From Endozoicomonas numazuensis (GTDB taxonomy: Bacteria; Pseudomonadota; Gammaproteobacteria; Pseudomonadales; Endozoicomonadaceae): a stretch of 35,089 nt of DNA. Positions 1 to 7,561 of the stretch are shown piece after piece. The stretch covers positions 207,669-242,757 of the forward strand of contig NZ_JOKH01000004.1 of NCBI RefSeq assembly GCF_000722635.1. The letters run 5' to 3'. Below the pieces are notes generated by a model. It had not been told where the DNA came from. It did not search any database and saw only the letters and a list, made by a program, of their open reading frames with translations. Both the position numbers and the translations under genes were made by a program. Positions within the stretch are counted from its first letter, which is position 1. Each line of letters opens with the position of its first letter.

Positions 1-345
1 TGGTTCAGACCTTTCTTCCGGTAGTTCATGCCGGAGCCAAGATCACGGATCACTTGCGTTCGCCAGCCCTTGGCAGAGCAATAAGCCTCCAGTAGTTCTT
101 GCTGTCTATCCAGATCGGCTTTTTGATCGTGGCTGGATACACGGCAGTAGCAAAGTGTAGGTGCAGCTTCGTTGCTGAATCCCATGAGTTCAGCCACGTC
201 ATAATAACGTGTTCCGCCTTTGGTCTTTCTGGCTGGGAGCAACTCACCCGTGCTCTCCCACTTTCTCAATCCACTTTCTCAATGTTGAGTGGTCAGTACC
301 CAGCAAGCGAGCGGCTTCACCAATCTTAACTAATCTCTTATTCAT
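1..345 (-). pseudogene. tnpA: IS607-family serine recombinase (TnpA), frameshifted and cut by window edge
   Basis: Reading from the ATG at 345, the protein starts with a MerR-like helix-turn-helix (MNKRLVKIGEAARLLG, then STLRKW). It meets a stop after 33 residues. The next frame continues with ELLPARKTKGGTRYYD and the serine-recombinase N-terminus CYCRVSSHDQKADLDRQQ, in which the Ser of RVSS is the expected nucleophile. It runs off the window at base 1 (SGMNYRKKGLNQ). This order, HTH first and resolvase domain second, is typical of IS607-family TnpA, which makes strand exchanges through a 5'-phosphoserine link. The frame break is explained exactly by a perfect 13-bp tandem duplication at 258-283. 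Removing one copy joins TLRKW to ESTGELLPARK in one frame. The partner TnpB would lie to the left, outside the window. The family call is firm; whether the gene can revert is unknown. Confidence 0.85.
258..283. repeat. 13-bp perfect tandem duplication (x2) inside IS607 tnpA
   Basis: The unit ccactttctcaat occurs twice back to back (258-270 and 271-283). Thirteen is not a multiple of three, so the extra copy shifts the recombinase out of frame. Loss of one copy restores it. Confidence 0.95.
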
Positions 346-456
346 GATGATAGATTGTGGTAGATAATCATAGATTAATTAATACTGTTTCGAACCCTCT
401 CCATCTCTGGCGCATGCCCGGATGTTTGAGTCTCCTCTCTCTTGCTTGAAGTAAAC

Positions 457-735
457 TTATTTATAGAACTCTACGTAACAGGAAACGAGTCCATCCAGCT
501 CAAGGTGATGCTCTTGATCGGGTTGAATAACCCACTGATCGCCTGCTGAAAGCTTGATTTTTTTGGCGTCTTCCTGTTCCGGACAAAAGACCACCGAACC
601 TTCAAGTACGCTCAACACACCCCAAACCCCCTGCTTTGTTTTGTGTGTTTTCAATAAACCTGGAGGCATTGAACCCTGCGTAAATACAGGTGTTTTCTTA
701 TACGCCATAACATGGTCAGGTAGTGAGTTCATCAT
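457..735 (-). CDS. DUF1971 (YeaR/TehB-N-like) small cupin-type protein
   Basis: This 92-residue protein resembles the DUF1971 family, which includes E. coli YeaR and the N-terminal domain of some TehB tellurite-resistance proteins. Visible family features are TPVFTQGSMPPGLLKTHKTK near residues 15-34, then GVWGVLSVLEGSV, then AGDQWVIQPDQEHHLE with the paired histidines of a small cupin-like barrel. YeaR is nitrate/nitrite responsive in E. coli, but the biochemical role is not established. There are two adjacent ATGs (735 and 732) with only a weak GGGAA upstream. The gene stands alone, facing away from the IS607 remnant, with a methyltransferase gene upstream on the same strand. In TehB fusions this domain precedes a methyltransferase, so the proximity is suggestive, but the neighbour is not TehB-like enough to claim a pair. 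Confidence 0.7.
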   Translation of the reverse strand: MMNSLPDHVMAYKKTPVFTQGSMPPGLLKTHKTKQGVWGVLSVLEGSVVFCPEQEDAKKIKLSAGDQWVIQPDQEHHLELDGLVSCYVEFYK

Positions 736-857
736 GCATTTCCCAGAATCTGGATAATAGGATTGTAGACTAGGGGCTTGTCGGATCTAGGGAAGGTGCG
801 AATAGGATTTAAATCATTTGAATTCATAAGACAGTTCCCTTGTTTTGAAAATCCGTT

Positions 858-1424
858 TCAAGGTACGGCCTTACAACCTTTTGCTACCAAAGATGTCAGC
901 GTGGAACCAGACTGTAGTTGAAGCTTGACCTGATCAAAGCCTGACTCCTTCAGGAGCCCGGCAACTTCTGGTGCGGTATATAAGTTAAAAACCTGTATGT
1001 CCAGTTTCAGAGACTCCAGTGCTTCTGAATCTCTGAAACCTAAAACCAGCTTTCCTCTCGGCTTTAATACCCTCAAAAACTCTCTGAGCTGTTGTTTTGG
1101 ATGTGGCCAGAAATAGAGTGTATTCACCGTACAGAGTTTATCAAAACAGTTATCAGGAAAAGGCAGCCCGGCACTGTCCGAAAGAAGCAGTTGAACTCGC
1201 CCCGAAGCAATACTGTTCTGATTAAGTTTGCAGGCCTCCTGCAACATAGCCTTGGAGAAATCGACACCATAGATTTCCCCCTTGGTGACAGTATTGAGCA
1301 TCGCCAGGATAAGATGCCCGGGTCCAAAGTCTACTTCCAAAACACAGTCTGTTTCAGAAAGCACCATTTGCTCAAAAACCATCTGATTCAGGCCAGAATT
1401 TCCTTTTCGGAACAAATAGCTCAT
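858..1424 (-). CDS. Class I SAM-dependent methyltransferase, possibly 5'-truncated
   Basis: From the first ATG (1424) the protein has 188 residues. It contains a Rossmann motif I (VLEVDFGPGHL, residues 28-38), an acidic strand-2 end (YGVDFSKAML), a motif resembling D-SAGLPFPDNCFD, and LRVLKPRGKLVLGF, all typical of Methyltransf_11/25 enzymes. The first glycine of the E-x-G-x-G-x-G loop is Asp here, an unusual change that could weaken cofactor binding. Coding similarity appears to continue upstream of the ATG. The same frame reads RQARKPEGVFGRYLM and is open back to an in-frame TGA at 1503-1505, but contains no ATG, GTG or TTG. The true start therefore seems to have been lost, or the product is a shortened protein from 1424. 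The substrate cannot be inferred. Confidence 0.65.
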   Translation of the reverse strand: MSYLFRKGNSGLNQMVFEQMVLSETDCVLEVDFGPGHLILAMLNTVTKGEIYGVDFSKAMLQEACKLNQNSIASGRVQLLLSDSAGLPFPDNCFDKLCTVNTLYFWPHPKQQLREFLRVLKPRGKLVLGFRDSEALESLKLDIQVFNLYTAPEVAGLLKESGFDQVKLQLQSGSTLTSLVAKGCKAVP

Positions 1425-1534
1425 TAAATAACGACCAAAAACCCCCTCAGGCTTACGAGCTTGCCGGGAAAAAAACCTGAGGGGATCAGCTTCAACAGTA
1501 TGTCATTTCGATAGTTAGCCTCTGCAGAATGTCT

Positions 1535-1705
1535 TTATGAATCAGCAGTACCTGAAGCCTGCGCACCCATTAAGTAGTCATACATTTGCTTCTGGGCAAA
1601 ACTGATTGGTCGGACAGTTAATTTATATTTCTCACGGGCACCTGATGAGCTGATTATACTCAGCATGAATGCTTCTACTTGCTTTGCCGGGTCATGAAAA
1701 CTGTT
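1535..1705 (-). pseudogene. C-terminal fragment of an unidentified gene
   Basis: An open minus-strand frame ends at the TAA at 1535-1537. It reads DPAKQVEAFMLSIISSSGA, then KLTVRPISFAQKQMYDYLM, then GAQASGTADS. It has protein-like composition and would give 43 residues from an internal ATG at 1666. It overlaps the start of the IS630 remnant, which may have truncated it. I do not recognise the family, and the fragment may be fortuitous. Confidence 0.3.
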
Positions 1706-2028
1706 TATCCCATTACTGATGATGCTGTTAAGGGGACCTTAAAAGAAGCCGTCTCCAACGACCGCTACACTGTTGTGTTTGTAGACAATGCCAGCATTCA
1801 TACCAGCCATAAGTTCAGAGCCAAGGGGGCAGACTGGATGATCGAGAAGAAGTTGATAGTCTGCTTCCTCCCAACCTATTTACCAGAACTAAATTTGATA
1901 GAGATTCTATGGCGAAAATTGAAGTATGGCTGAACCTGCTGTTAATCATGAGCTTCGTAGAATTCGAACAGGAAAATAAACGATTGTTTGATTCATTCGG
2001 TCAAGAATATGCAATTTCATTTGCATGA
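1679..2028 (+). pseudogene. IS630-family transposase, C-terminal remnant with frameshift
   Basis: The plus strand encodes the C-terminal half of a DDE_3/IS630 transposase. VVFVDNASIHTSHKF contains the second catalytic Asp with the DNA(S/P)xH signature. FLPTYLPELNLIEILWRKLK contains the third catalytic acidic residue (NLIE). After LKYG a stop appears near 1932, but another frame continues as WLNLLLIMSFVEFEQENKRL and ends with YAISFA and a TGA at 2026-2028, as intact members do. A small indel near 1925 is therefore inferred. The N-terminal half with the HTH and first Asp is missing. The exact left boundary (about 1700) is uncertain because the opposite-strand fragment overlaps it. No terminal repeats were found. 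Confidence 0.8.
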
Positions 2029-2035
2029 GTACTTA

Positions 2036-3037
2036 TTAATAGATGATCAGCTCAGGCATGATCACTCTTTGCTGCTGCTCCAGATCTTCCTTACGCATCT
2101 TGGCTTCAAGGATACGGTATGCTTCAAGGGCCAGCTCATGAGCATTTTGCCTCACGGCAAACACCTTGTTGGGTAAAAAGCCCAACATGGCATGGTCATC
2201 AAAAGATCCTATCACCATGTCTCCGGGAATTTCGCCGGAGGCTGTCTTCAGATACTCCAGACACCCTTCCAGCACAGGTAATGCCGATGTGACCAACGCA
2301 TCAGGAGGCCCACCCAGACTTTGATACAGCTCGGACATCTTTTGATAGCCATGGCTTCTACTGATTCTTTCAGCAAAATGGACATTACCATCGGGTAGCT
2401 GATAGCCGGCTTCTGACAGCCCGACCTTCAACCCCTCCAACCGATCCTTAATCGTAGGCAACCATTCATCTGCCCCCATAAAGATCAACTGACGCCCTTC
2501 TAATTGTTCGGCCATTTTTCTGCCCAGTGACTTCGCACCATCCAGATTATTGGTGGACACTACCGCTATATCCGGGGTGCCAAAATCACGATCCAGAAAG
2601 ACTACAGGTTTGCCATGACTATTGGCCAACAGATCGCTCTGCCTTTCTTTGTAGCTGGACGTCACAAAAAGCCCGTCGACACTACGGTAGATCAGATTTT
2701 CAACAACCTGTTTCTCAAGCTCTGCTTCATCTCTGGAGCACACAGTAATCAATTGATAACCGGCTTCTCTGCAGCGAATCTCCAGAGCTTCAGTCAACTG
2801 GGAAAAGAAAGGATTGGTTAAACGGGGAACCACCAGCCCCAGAGTCTGCGTTTTCTGCAGCTTGAGACTGCGGGCAGTCTGGTTAATAAAATAACCATAT
2901 TCATCAATAATGGACTGGATTCTGGCTCTGGTCTTTTCACTAATGCGGTATTTCTTATCCTGACCATTGATTACCAGCCGCACCGATGTAACCGAGACGC
3001 CTGCCAATTTAGCGATCTCATCAATAGACTTTGCCAT
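2036..3037 (-). CDS. LacI-family transcriptional regulator, Cra/FruR-like
   Basis: This intact 333-residue LacI/GalR regulator starts at an ATG preceded by GAAGG. The N-terminal helix-turn-helix is SIDEIAKLAGVSVTSVRLVI, followed by NGQDKKYRISEKTRARI. The Y-R-[IV]-S-[ED]-K-T hinge-side pattern resembles FruR/Cra more than LacI itself. Residues from about 60 form the periplasmic-binding-like effector domain (TLGLVVPRLTNPFFSQLTEA; VDGLFVTSS; FLDRDFG; IGSFDDHAMLGFL). Cra-type proteins respond to sugar phosphates such as fructose-1-phosphate and control sugar uptake or central carbon genes. No sugar operon is adjacent, so its target is unknown. The stop lies 7 bases from the end of the IS630 remnant, which may have replaced whatever was downstream. 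Confidence 0.85.
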   Translation of the reverse strand: MAKSIDEIAKLAGVSVTSVRLVINGQDKKYRISEKTRARIQSIIDEYGYFINQTARSLKLQKTQTLGLVVPRLTNPFFSQLTEALEIRCREAGYQLITVCSRDEAELEKQVVENLIYRSVDGLFVTSSYKERQSDLLANSHGKPVVFLDRDFGTPDIAVVSTNNLDGAKSLGRKMAEQLEGRQLIFMGADEWLPTIKDRLEGLKVGLSEAGYQLPDGNVHFAERISRSHGYQKMSELYQSLGGPPDALVTSALPVLEGCLEYLKTASGEIPGDMVIGSFDDHAMLGFLPNKVFAVRQNAHELALEAYRILEAKMRKEDLEQQQRVIMPELIIY

Positions 3038-3212
3038 GAAAAGCCTTCATCAAGGTTGCTATTAAAAAAAATAAAAATAGAATCCTGATTCAGTTTAGGC
3101 TCTTTTTTCCATTTTTCTTTCCTGCTATCGCTTGTCGTACAAAGGCTTTGTATAGAATACATCTTCGGCTGAAAGCTAACTCAATACAGAAACATTTTTT
3201 CTGGACGACTGA

Positions 3213-3383
3213 TCTAATCACTATTCCACAGGACAAAACATCACTTTGCTTAACCATTCTTTTCTTCAGCAACAAGGTCTGCTGATGGCTCGCAGTCACT
3301 TTAACCTGACTGGCAAGCTGCTCTGCGAGCTACCTTTGAGCGACCCTGAGCTGGGTATAAAATTGTATCTGCACCGTTACTAA
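3213..3383 (+). other. Possible degraded coding remnant, family unknown
   Basis: In an otherwise empty stretch an open plus frame reads LLMARSHFNLTGKLLCELPL, then SDPELGIKLYLHRY before a TAA. The same frame continues past the stop with KPTTIADYLGLSTPS. The composition looks protein-like but there is no start or ribosome-binding site, and I cannot assign a family. The rest of 3038-3212 shows nothing recognisable. Confidence 0.2.
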
Positions 3384-3453
3384 AAACCTACGACAATCGC
3401 TGATTATCTGGGTTTATCTACACCGTCAACACAGCCGCGCACCGAAGTACGTC

Positions 3454-3639
3454 TTACGCTACCCTTGTGTAGGGTTTAAGGTCGAGCTGTAACGTGTCTC
3501 GACCCTTTTGGTTTAAATTGACGCTGGCATTGTGGTCGCGGTCATAATGGGTTCCACACTGAGGGCAGTCCCACTCACGATCAGACAATGACAGGCTTTC
3601 ATTCACGAAGTCGCAGGCTGGCGTTGAAGAATAAAGTGC
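3454..3639 (-). pseudogene. TnpB (IS605/IS607 RNA-guided nuclease family) C-terminal remnant
   Basis: Minus-strand translation gives LSLSDREWDCPQCGTHYDRD, then HNASVNLNQKG and a TAA at 3454-3456. This is the zinc-finger plus third RuvC acidic motif (DRDxNA) that ends TnpB proteins. The upstream half of the zinc finger is damaged: ACDFVNES stands where a CxxCG pair is expected. An apparent one-base loss lies just before LYSS, because the preceding WDKHF is in another frame. Only about 60 residues survive, so no nuclease can be made. It is separate from the IS607 recombinase at the window start and may derive from another insertion. Confidence 0.75.
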
Positions 3640-3763
3640 TTATCCCATCGAGTTAAAGGAATTCTGCTCAAGCAAATTCAAATACTGGTGTGCTTCCTCA
3701 CACTGATATTGATTGAACACCCTGATGCCATGCCTTTCCAGAAAAGCTGAGGTGACCCCTTGG
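3640..3763 (-). pseudogene. C-terminal fragment of an unidentified gene, beheaded by the 168-bp element
   Basis: An open minus frame runs directly out of the 168-bp element and ends at a TAA at 3640-3642. It reads SQGVTSAFLERHGIRVFNQY, then QCEEAHQYLNLLEQNSFNSM. The composition and helical pattern look like a genuine protein C-terminus. The upstream part should lie on the far side of the element, but no matching frame is seen there, so sequence has been lost. Family not recognised. Confidence 0.4.
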
Positions 3764-3931
3764 CTAGGAGGCTGACCGAGAATAGACAGCCCGGCCTAAA
3801 ATCCAGAAAGAACGGCCATCTTTTCCACTGAATTTGCTTAAATAGGTCAACTATTCGCACAAATTCAGTGAAAAAGCTGACTCGTTCTACTGAATTTTAT
3901 GCTCGGACGCTATTCTCGGTCAGCCTCCTAG
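3764..3931. mobile_element. 168-bp MITE-like inverted-repeat element, copy A
   Basis: The element begins ctaggaggctgaccgag and ends with its exact reverse complement, giving 21-bp perfect terminal inverted repeats including a ctag at each edge. Internal arms pair too: cactgaattt (3826-3835) with aaattcagtg (3861-3870), and aaaatccagaaagaacg with cgttctactgaatttt. The whole element can therefore fold into a nested hairpin. It has no coding capacity. The copy at 34922-35089 appears identical over all 168 bases. The edges read as TA-ggagg...cctcc-TA, compatible with a TA target duplication as used by IS630/Tc1-type transposases; that link is inference. Confidence 0.9.
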
Positions 3932-4101
3932 TAATCTTACGACCCGAGAAAATGAATGGACCCGACAAACTGTATGAGAAATGCAAGCCTAAGCCAGCTT
4001 TCGAGAGTTAGTCAGTTAGACGTATGATTAGGGCTGAGCTTCATAAGAATGAGAAGCCACCTCGTCTATTCTATAAAGTAGACAGTTAAAGGATGATTTC
4101 A

Positions 4102-4473
4102 ATGAAAGGACTTTTTTTCAGCGGCCTCTGTTTGTTGTCTTTGCCTGCCTTTTCCGAAAACTACTTTCCTCTTCCCTCTCCGGTCGCGTCATCAGAAGCT
4201 CATGACTATAAAAAGCAGAGCATCGACCAGGTGATTGAGAAAAGCGATGATGAAGAACTGGTGAGACTCTCCGGTCAAATCATCAAGAAACTGAAATGTT
4301 CAACCTACCTGTTCCGGGATAAAACCGGGGAAATTCAAATCCAGATTGAGGATGATGACATACCTCAAAAAGGTTTGCTTTTCGGCTCCCCCACTATTAT
4401 CAAGGGCGAGGTCACTAAGAACCCCAGCAAACCCATTGTGGTAGAAGCCGAAAAAATTCGATATATCTTCTAA
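4102..4473 (+). CDS. YgiW/YdeI-family (BOF, OB-fold) periplasmic stress protein
   Basis: The preferred start is the ATG at 4102. It has aaagga 8 bases upstream and yields a clean signal peptide (MKGLFFSGLCLLSLPAFSE). The in-frame ATG at 4093 sits directly on the ribosome-binding site. The mature part shows the bacterial OB-fold pattern: ELVRLSGQIIKKL, then STYLFRDKTGEIQIQIEDDD, then IIKGEVTKNPSKPIVVEAEK. The 123-residue length matches the family. Relatives in E. coli and Salmonella are periplasmic proteins linked to tolerance of peroxide, cadmium, acid or cationic peptides. The gene is convergent with cysQ and their stop codons overlap (ctaa at 4470-4473). The 170 bases between the 168-bp element and this gene show nothing else. 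Confidence 0.8.
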   Translation: MKGLFFSGLCLLSLPAFSENYFPLPSPVASSEAHDYKKQSIDQVIEKSDDEELVRLSGQIIKKLKCSTYLFRDKTGEIQIQIEDDDIPQKGLLFGSPTIIKGEVTKNPSKPIVVEAEKIRYIF

Positions 4474-5318
4474 AGACCGATCAGTACCAGTGGGTTCCAA
4501 ACCTTCGACCAGTTTTTGGTACGGTCGCCCACTACCAGAAAATCGGAGTTCAACAGGCTTTCTTTGAAGTTGTAGGAAAAGCGTTTGCCGTAAGGGTCCA
4601 GCAGTAAGCCTCCGGCACCTTCCAGCACGGCTTGCGCTGCTCCAGTATCCCACTCAGAGGTAGGCCCTAATCTGGGATAAATGTCCGCTAAACCTTCTGC
4701 AACATGACAGCTTTTTAAAGCGCTGCCGACAGGCCTTACCTCCAAATTAGGATAAAGAGCCTTTAGTTTTTCAGCAAAGGTGGCTGCTCGTTCTGTCCCG
4801 TAGCTGCGACTGCCGAGCACCACAGTTTCCTGTTCAGGCTGAAATTTTCTTGGAGCGATACTGACGGGTTGCTGATCTTCAGTTTGCTTAAAAGCCCCTA
4901 AATCCTTGCCTCCCCAATAGACAGCTTTCTCAACAGGAACTTGAACCACTCCCAATATTGGGTAACTGCGGCCATCTTCTGACTTTTCCATGAGCGCGAT
5001 ATTCACCGAGAACTGGCCATTCCCGTTAATAAACTCCTGAGTGCCATCCAGAGGGTCTACCAACCAGTAACGCTGCCACTGGCTACGCTGTGAAAAGGCA
5101 GTGTGATCAGACTCTTCCGACAGAATAGGGTATTGGACATTCAGGCCTTTAAGACCCAGCTCAATAACATCATTAGCCTTGATGTCAGCCACTGTCACAG
5201 GTGTTTTGTCAGATTTGTGCTGAATACCCAGATCTTCCTGATGATAAATCGTCAGGATCGTTTCTCCAGCCTGTCGGGCAATGTGCTTGACTGCTTCTAT
5301 CAGTTTTTCATCAACCAT
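4470..5318 (-). CDS. cysQ: 3'(2'),5'-bisphosphate nucleotidase CysQ
   Basis: The ATG at 5318 gives 282 residues, the usual CysQ length; a longer open frame upstream lies inside nudE. Inositol-monophosphatase-fold metal motifs are present: SEES at residues 67-70, the signature DPLDGT at 88-93, and SEWDTGAAQAVLEGAGG near the C-terminus. The enzyme removes the 3'-phosphate from PAP (and PAPS), the by-product of sulfate assimilation and of acyl-carrier-protein charging, using Mg2+ in the cytoplasm. It is translationally coupled to nudE: the nudE stop lies inside the first codons of cysQ, an 8-base overlap. The nudE-cysQ pairing is common in gammaproteobacteria such as Pseudomonas. No defects are seen. 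Confidence 0.95.
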   Translation of the reverse strand: MVDEKLIEAVKHIARQAGETILTIYHQEDLGIQHKSDKTPVTVADIKANDVIELGLKGLNVQYPILSEESDHTAFSQRSQWQRYWLVDPLDGTQEFINGNGQFSVNIALMEKSEDGRSYPILGVVQVPVEKAVYWGGKDLGAFKQTEDQQPVSIAPRKFQPEQETVVLGSRSYGTERAATFAEKLKALYPNLEVRPVGSALKSCHVAEGLADIYPRLGPTSEWDTGAAQAVLEGAGGLLLDPYGKRFSYNFKESLLNSDFLVVGDRTKNWSKVWNPLVLIGL

Positions 5319-5883
5319 CTGGGTTCTCCAGCCATCCGGCCTGAATTTTCTCTCTGACCAGAAACAGAGTGGCCAGCGCCCTTGCTTCAGAAAAATCCGG
5401 CCGGTCATTTAATTCCAGCAAGCGGTCAAAGGACCACTCAACGACTTCCAGAGGCTCTGGCTCATCACCTTCAAGCTTTTCTTCATAAAGATCCCAAGCC
5501 ACCATAGAGTGTATTCTGCTCTTCATATAATTAGGCGACTGGGTGAATTCACTTAGATACTTCCATTGGTGGGCACCATAGCCAACTTCTTCTTTTAATT
5601 CACGGTTACCGCCTTCTTCCAGGCTTTCTCCCGGCTCAACCAGCCCTTTGGGCAAAGTCAGCTGATAATCTTCAGTACCGCCGGCATACTCTCGAATCAT
5701 CAGAAATCGATTGTTATCCAGTAATGGCACCACCATCACAGCCTGATGACCCGTTCCAAAAGACCCTAAACGCTCATAGGTTCTTTCAACACCATTTGAA
5801 AATCGAAGTTCCAGTTCTTCTATCCTGAACAGACGACTGCGTGCAATTTCACGACACGCTTTGATGACCGGTTTTTCTGACAT
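5311..5883 (-). CDS. nudE: NudE, ADP-compounds (Nudix) hydrolase
   Basis: This 190-residue Nudix hydrolase has its Nudix box at residues 80-102 (GLVEPGESLEEGGNRELKEE then VGY), matching G-x5-E-x7-R-E-x2-E-E-x-G. NudE hydrolyses ADP-ribose, Ap3A and NADH-type dinucleotides. The surrounding sequence (AVMVVPLLDNNRFLMIREYA; TLPKGLVEPGE) and the neighbours cysQ (downstream, overlapping) and yrfG (divergent) match the E. coli/Pseudomonas nudE context closely. The ATG start at 5883 is immediately after the promoter-containing gap shared with yrfG (5884-6158). That gap holds a small inverted repeat, tacat-acgtcg-atgta, but nothing else identifiable. Confidence 0.93.
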   Translation of the reverse strand: MSEKPVIKACREIARSRLFRIEELELRFSNGVERTYERLGSFGTGHQAVMVVPLLDNNRFLMIREYAGGTEDYQLTLPKGLVEPGESLEEGGNRELKEEVGYGAHQWKYLSEFTQSPNYMKSRIHSMVAWDLYEEKLEGDEPEPLEVVEWSFDRLLELNDRPDFSEARALATLFLVREKIQAGWLENPDG

Positions 5884-6158
5884 TATTCCCTGCCTCTTGT
5901 TCAGCCGTTATTATAAGTATCTGGGAGCCCGATACCTACATACGTCGATGTACGCTCAATTCGCTCAGCCTTTGCGACAATAATATAGAGCCATGAGTGG
6001 ACAATAGCACTGATTAACCAACAGCTATGAACGTAAAAACCGCTCACAGTCAAAGCTCAATGACGGTATAGCTTGATATAAGCGGCTTATCATAGATGAT
6101 GATTGCTGTTCACTGGCTGGATGAGTCAACATGGCAACAGAAGAAATTCGAGGTGATT

Positions 6159-6812
6159 ATGATTAACTGGAATGCCATAGATACTGTTCTCCTCGATATG
6201 GATGGTACCCTGCTGGACCTCCATTTTGATAACTACTTCTGGATGGAGTACGTCCCCCAGAAGTATGCTGAAAAACACAGCATTACCCTGGAGCAGTCGA
6301 AGGAAGAGCTGCACCCCCGGATGACCCAGATCTACGGGAAGCTGGAATGGTATTGCCTGGATTTCTGGACAAAGGAACTAGACCTGGACATCGTGGCCCT
6401 GAAGCATGAAATAGCTCATCTGATCAGCTTCAGACCTGATGCAGACTGTTTCCTGAAAAATATTCGGGACCGGGGCAAAAAAGTGATCATGATCACCAAT
6501 GCGCACCGTGACAGTTTGTCGCTCAAGCTGGAAAGGCTCTCCATGGCACACTATTTTGACAAACTGATCAGTTCTCATGATTACGGCTACCCCAAGGAAA
6601 CTCAGGCGTTCTGGCACAACCTTGAAGCCGACATAGGTACTGACAAGGAACGAGCGCTGTTTATAGATGACAGCATTCCTGTACTGGATTCCGCCAATAC
6701 TTATGGCATCGCCCATTTACTGGCTATCCGCTACCCAGACAGTAAAAAAGGCGCCAAGGATACCGGACGGTATCAAGCTGTCGAAGATTTTCGTGAGCTT
6801 ATTCATCAATGA
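6159..6812 (+). CDS. yrfG: HAD-superfamily GMP/IMP 5'-nucleotidase YrfG
   Basis: The start at 6159 (MINWNAIDTVLLDMDGTLLD) matches the E. coli YrfG N-terminus and is preceded by cgagg. An upstream in-frame ATG at 6096 would add 21 residues that look non-native. HAD motif I is DMDGT (residues 13-17), motif II is MITNAH, the motif III region is GYPKE, and motif IV is LFIDDS. The LDLHFDNYFW insert and the WYCLDFW segment are characteristic of YrfG. E. coli YrfG dephosphorylates GMP and IMP. In E. coli the order is nudE-yrfG-hslR, and the same order is seen here. The second copy of the inverted-repeat element starts two bases after the stop codon and may affect read-through into hslR. Confidence 0.9.
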   Translation: MINWNAIDTVLLDMDGTLLDLHFDNYFWMEYVPQKYAEKHSITLEQSKEELHPRMTQIYGKLEWYCLDFWTKELDLDIVALKHEIAHLISFRPDADCFLKNIRDRGKKVIMITNAHRDSLSLKLERLSMAHYFDKLISSHDYGYPKETQAFWHNLEADIGTDKERALFIDDSIPVLDSANTYGIAHLLAIRYPDSKKGAKDTGRYQAVEDFRELIHQ

Positions 6813-6814
6813 CC

Positions 6815-6991
6815 AGGAGGCTGACCGAGAATAGACAGCCTGGCCTAAAATCCAGAAAGAACGGCCCCTTTTTCCGATGAATTTGATTGAATAGGCCTAC
6901 TATTCGCACCAATACCTCGAAAAAATGGCCTCGTTCTACTGAATTTTATTCTCGACCACTGTTCTCGACCACTATTCTCGGTCAGCCTCCT
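6815..6991. mobile_element. MITE-like inverted-repeat element, copy B (177 bp, diverged)
   Basis: The same terminal repeat (aggaggctgaccgagaata and its reverse complement) bounds a diverged interior. The flanks read gacc on both sides (6811-6814 and 6992-6995), suggesting a 4-bp target duplication. This differs from copies A and C, where a TA or ctag interpretation fits. Part of the extra length comes from a 13-bp near-perfect tandem duplication at 6949-6974. The element sits between yrfG and hslR, which are normally adjacent. Confidence 0.85.
6949..6974. repeat. 13-bp tandem duplication inside copy B
   Basis: ttctcgaccactg (6949-6961) is followed directly by ttctcgaccacta (6962-6974). The duplication is absent from copies A and C at the equivalent place. 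Confidence 0.9.
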
Positions 6992-7073
6992 GACCTTGAA
7001 AAATAGTTTACTGCACCAATGTCTATTAATACGGCTGCTAAAAACTCTTTTTCTTTCGCTGAAAGCACGTGTA

Positions 7074-7487
7074 ATGAATCAAGATAAACAGAAAAGATCA
7101 GACAAGGTACGCCTGGACAAGTGGCTCTGGGCTGCCCGCTTTTACAAGACCCGAAATATTGCCAAGGAAGCTATTGAAGGAGGTAAGGTGCACCTGAATG
7201 GTCAGCGCTGCAAACCCGGCAAAGAGCCCAGGGTAGGTGATGAGCTGAAATTGCGTACTGGCTGGGATGAAAGAGTAATCCTTGTCCGTGAGCTTTCTGA
7301 CAAACGGCAGAAAGCCGAGCTGGCCCAACAACTTTACGAGGAAACAGCGGCCAGTATCCAATCTCGCGAAAAAGCGGCAGAACAACGTAAAGCCATGCGA
7401 GGTACTATGGCACCACGACCGGATCGTCGTCCTGACAAAAAACAGAGAAGGGATATTCTCAAGCAGAAATCACATCTGACAGAATAA
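7074..7487 (+). CDS. hslR: Hsp15, ribosome-associated heat-shock RNA-binding protein
   Basis: The chosen start (7074, MNQDKQKRSDKVRLDKWLWA) gives 137 residues, close to E. coli Hsp15. The longer open frame from 6996 begins right at the edge of the repeat element. The S4 RNA-binding domain spans roughly residues 12-60: VRLDKWLWAARFYKTRNIAK, EAIEGGKVHLNGQRCKPGKE, VGDELKLR. A basic tail follows (RPDRRPDKKQRRDILKQK). Hsp15 binds free 50S subunits carrying stalled nascent chains and helps recycle them. hslO (Hsp33), its usual downstream partner, is absent; the next gene is convergent. No strong Shine-Dalgarno is visible before 7074. Confidence 0.92.
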   Translation: MNQDKQKRSDKVRLDKWLWAARFYKTRNIAKEAIEGGKVHLNGQRCKPGKEPRVGDELKLRTGWDERVILVRELSDKRQKAELAQQLYEETAASIQSREKAAEQRKAMRGTMAPRPDRRPDKKQRRDILKQKSHLTE

Positions 7488-7561
7488 CTGCCGGCTGCCT
7501 GACCATGAAAAACACCTTCAGTCAGGCAGTAAAAAAGGTAACAGCACTATGAAACGTGCGA

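Noticed and set aside
1441-1480. Inverted repeat cccctcagg / cctgagggg as a terminator or attenuator
   Set aside because: The loop is long (about 24 bases), there is no suitable T-run, and the stretch appears to be part of the methyltransferase coding frame upstream of its ATG.
7495-7529. Hairpin ctgcctgac / gtcaggcag after hslR
   Set aside because: Considered as a terminator, but an A-run rather than a T-run follows on the plus strand, and the T-run on the minus strand precedes the stem.
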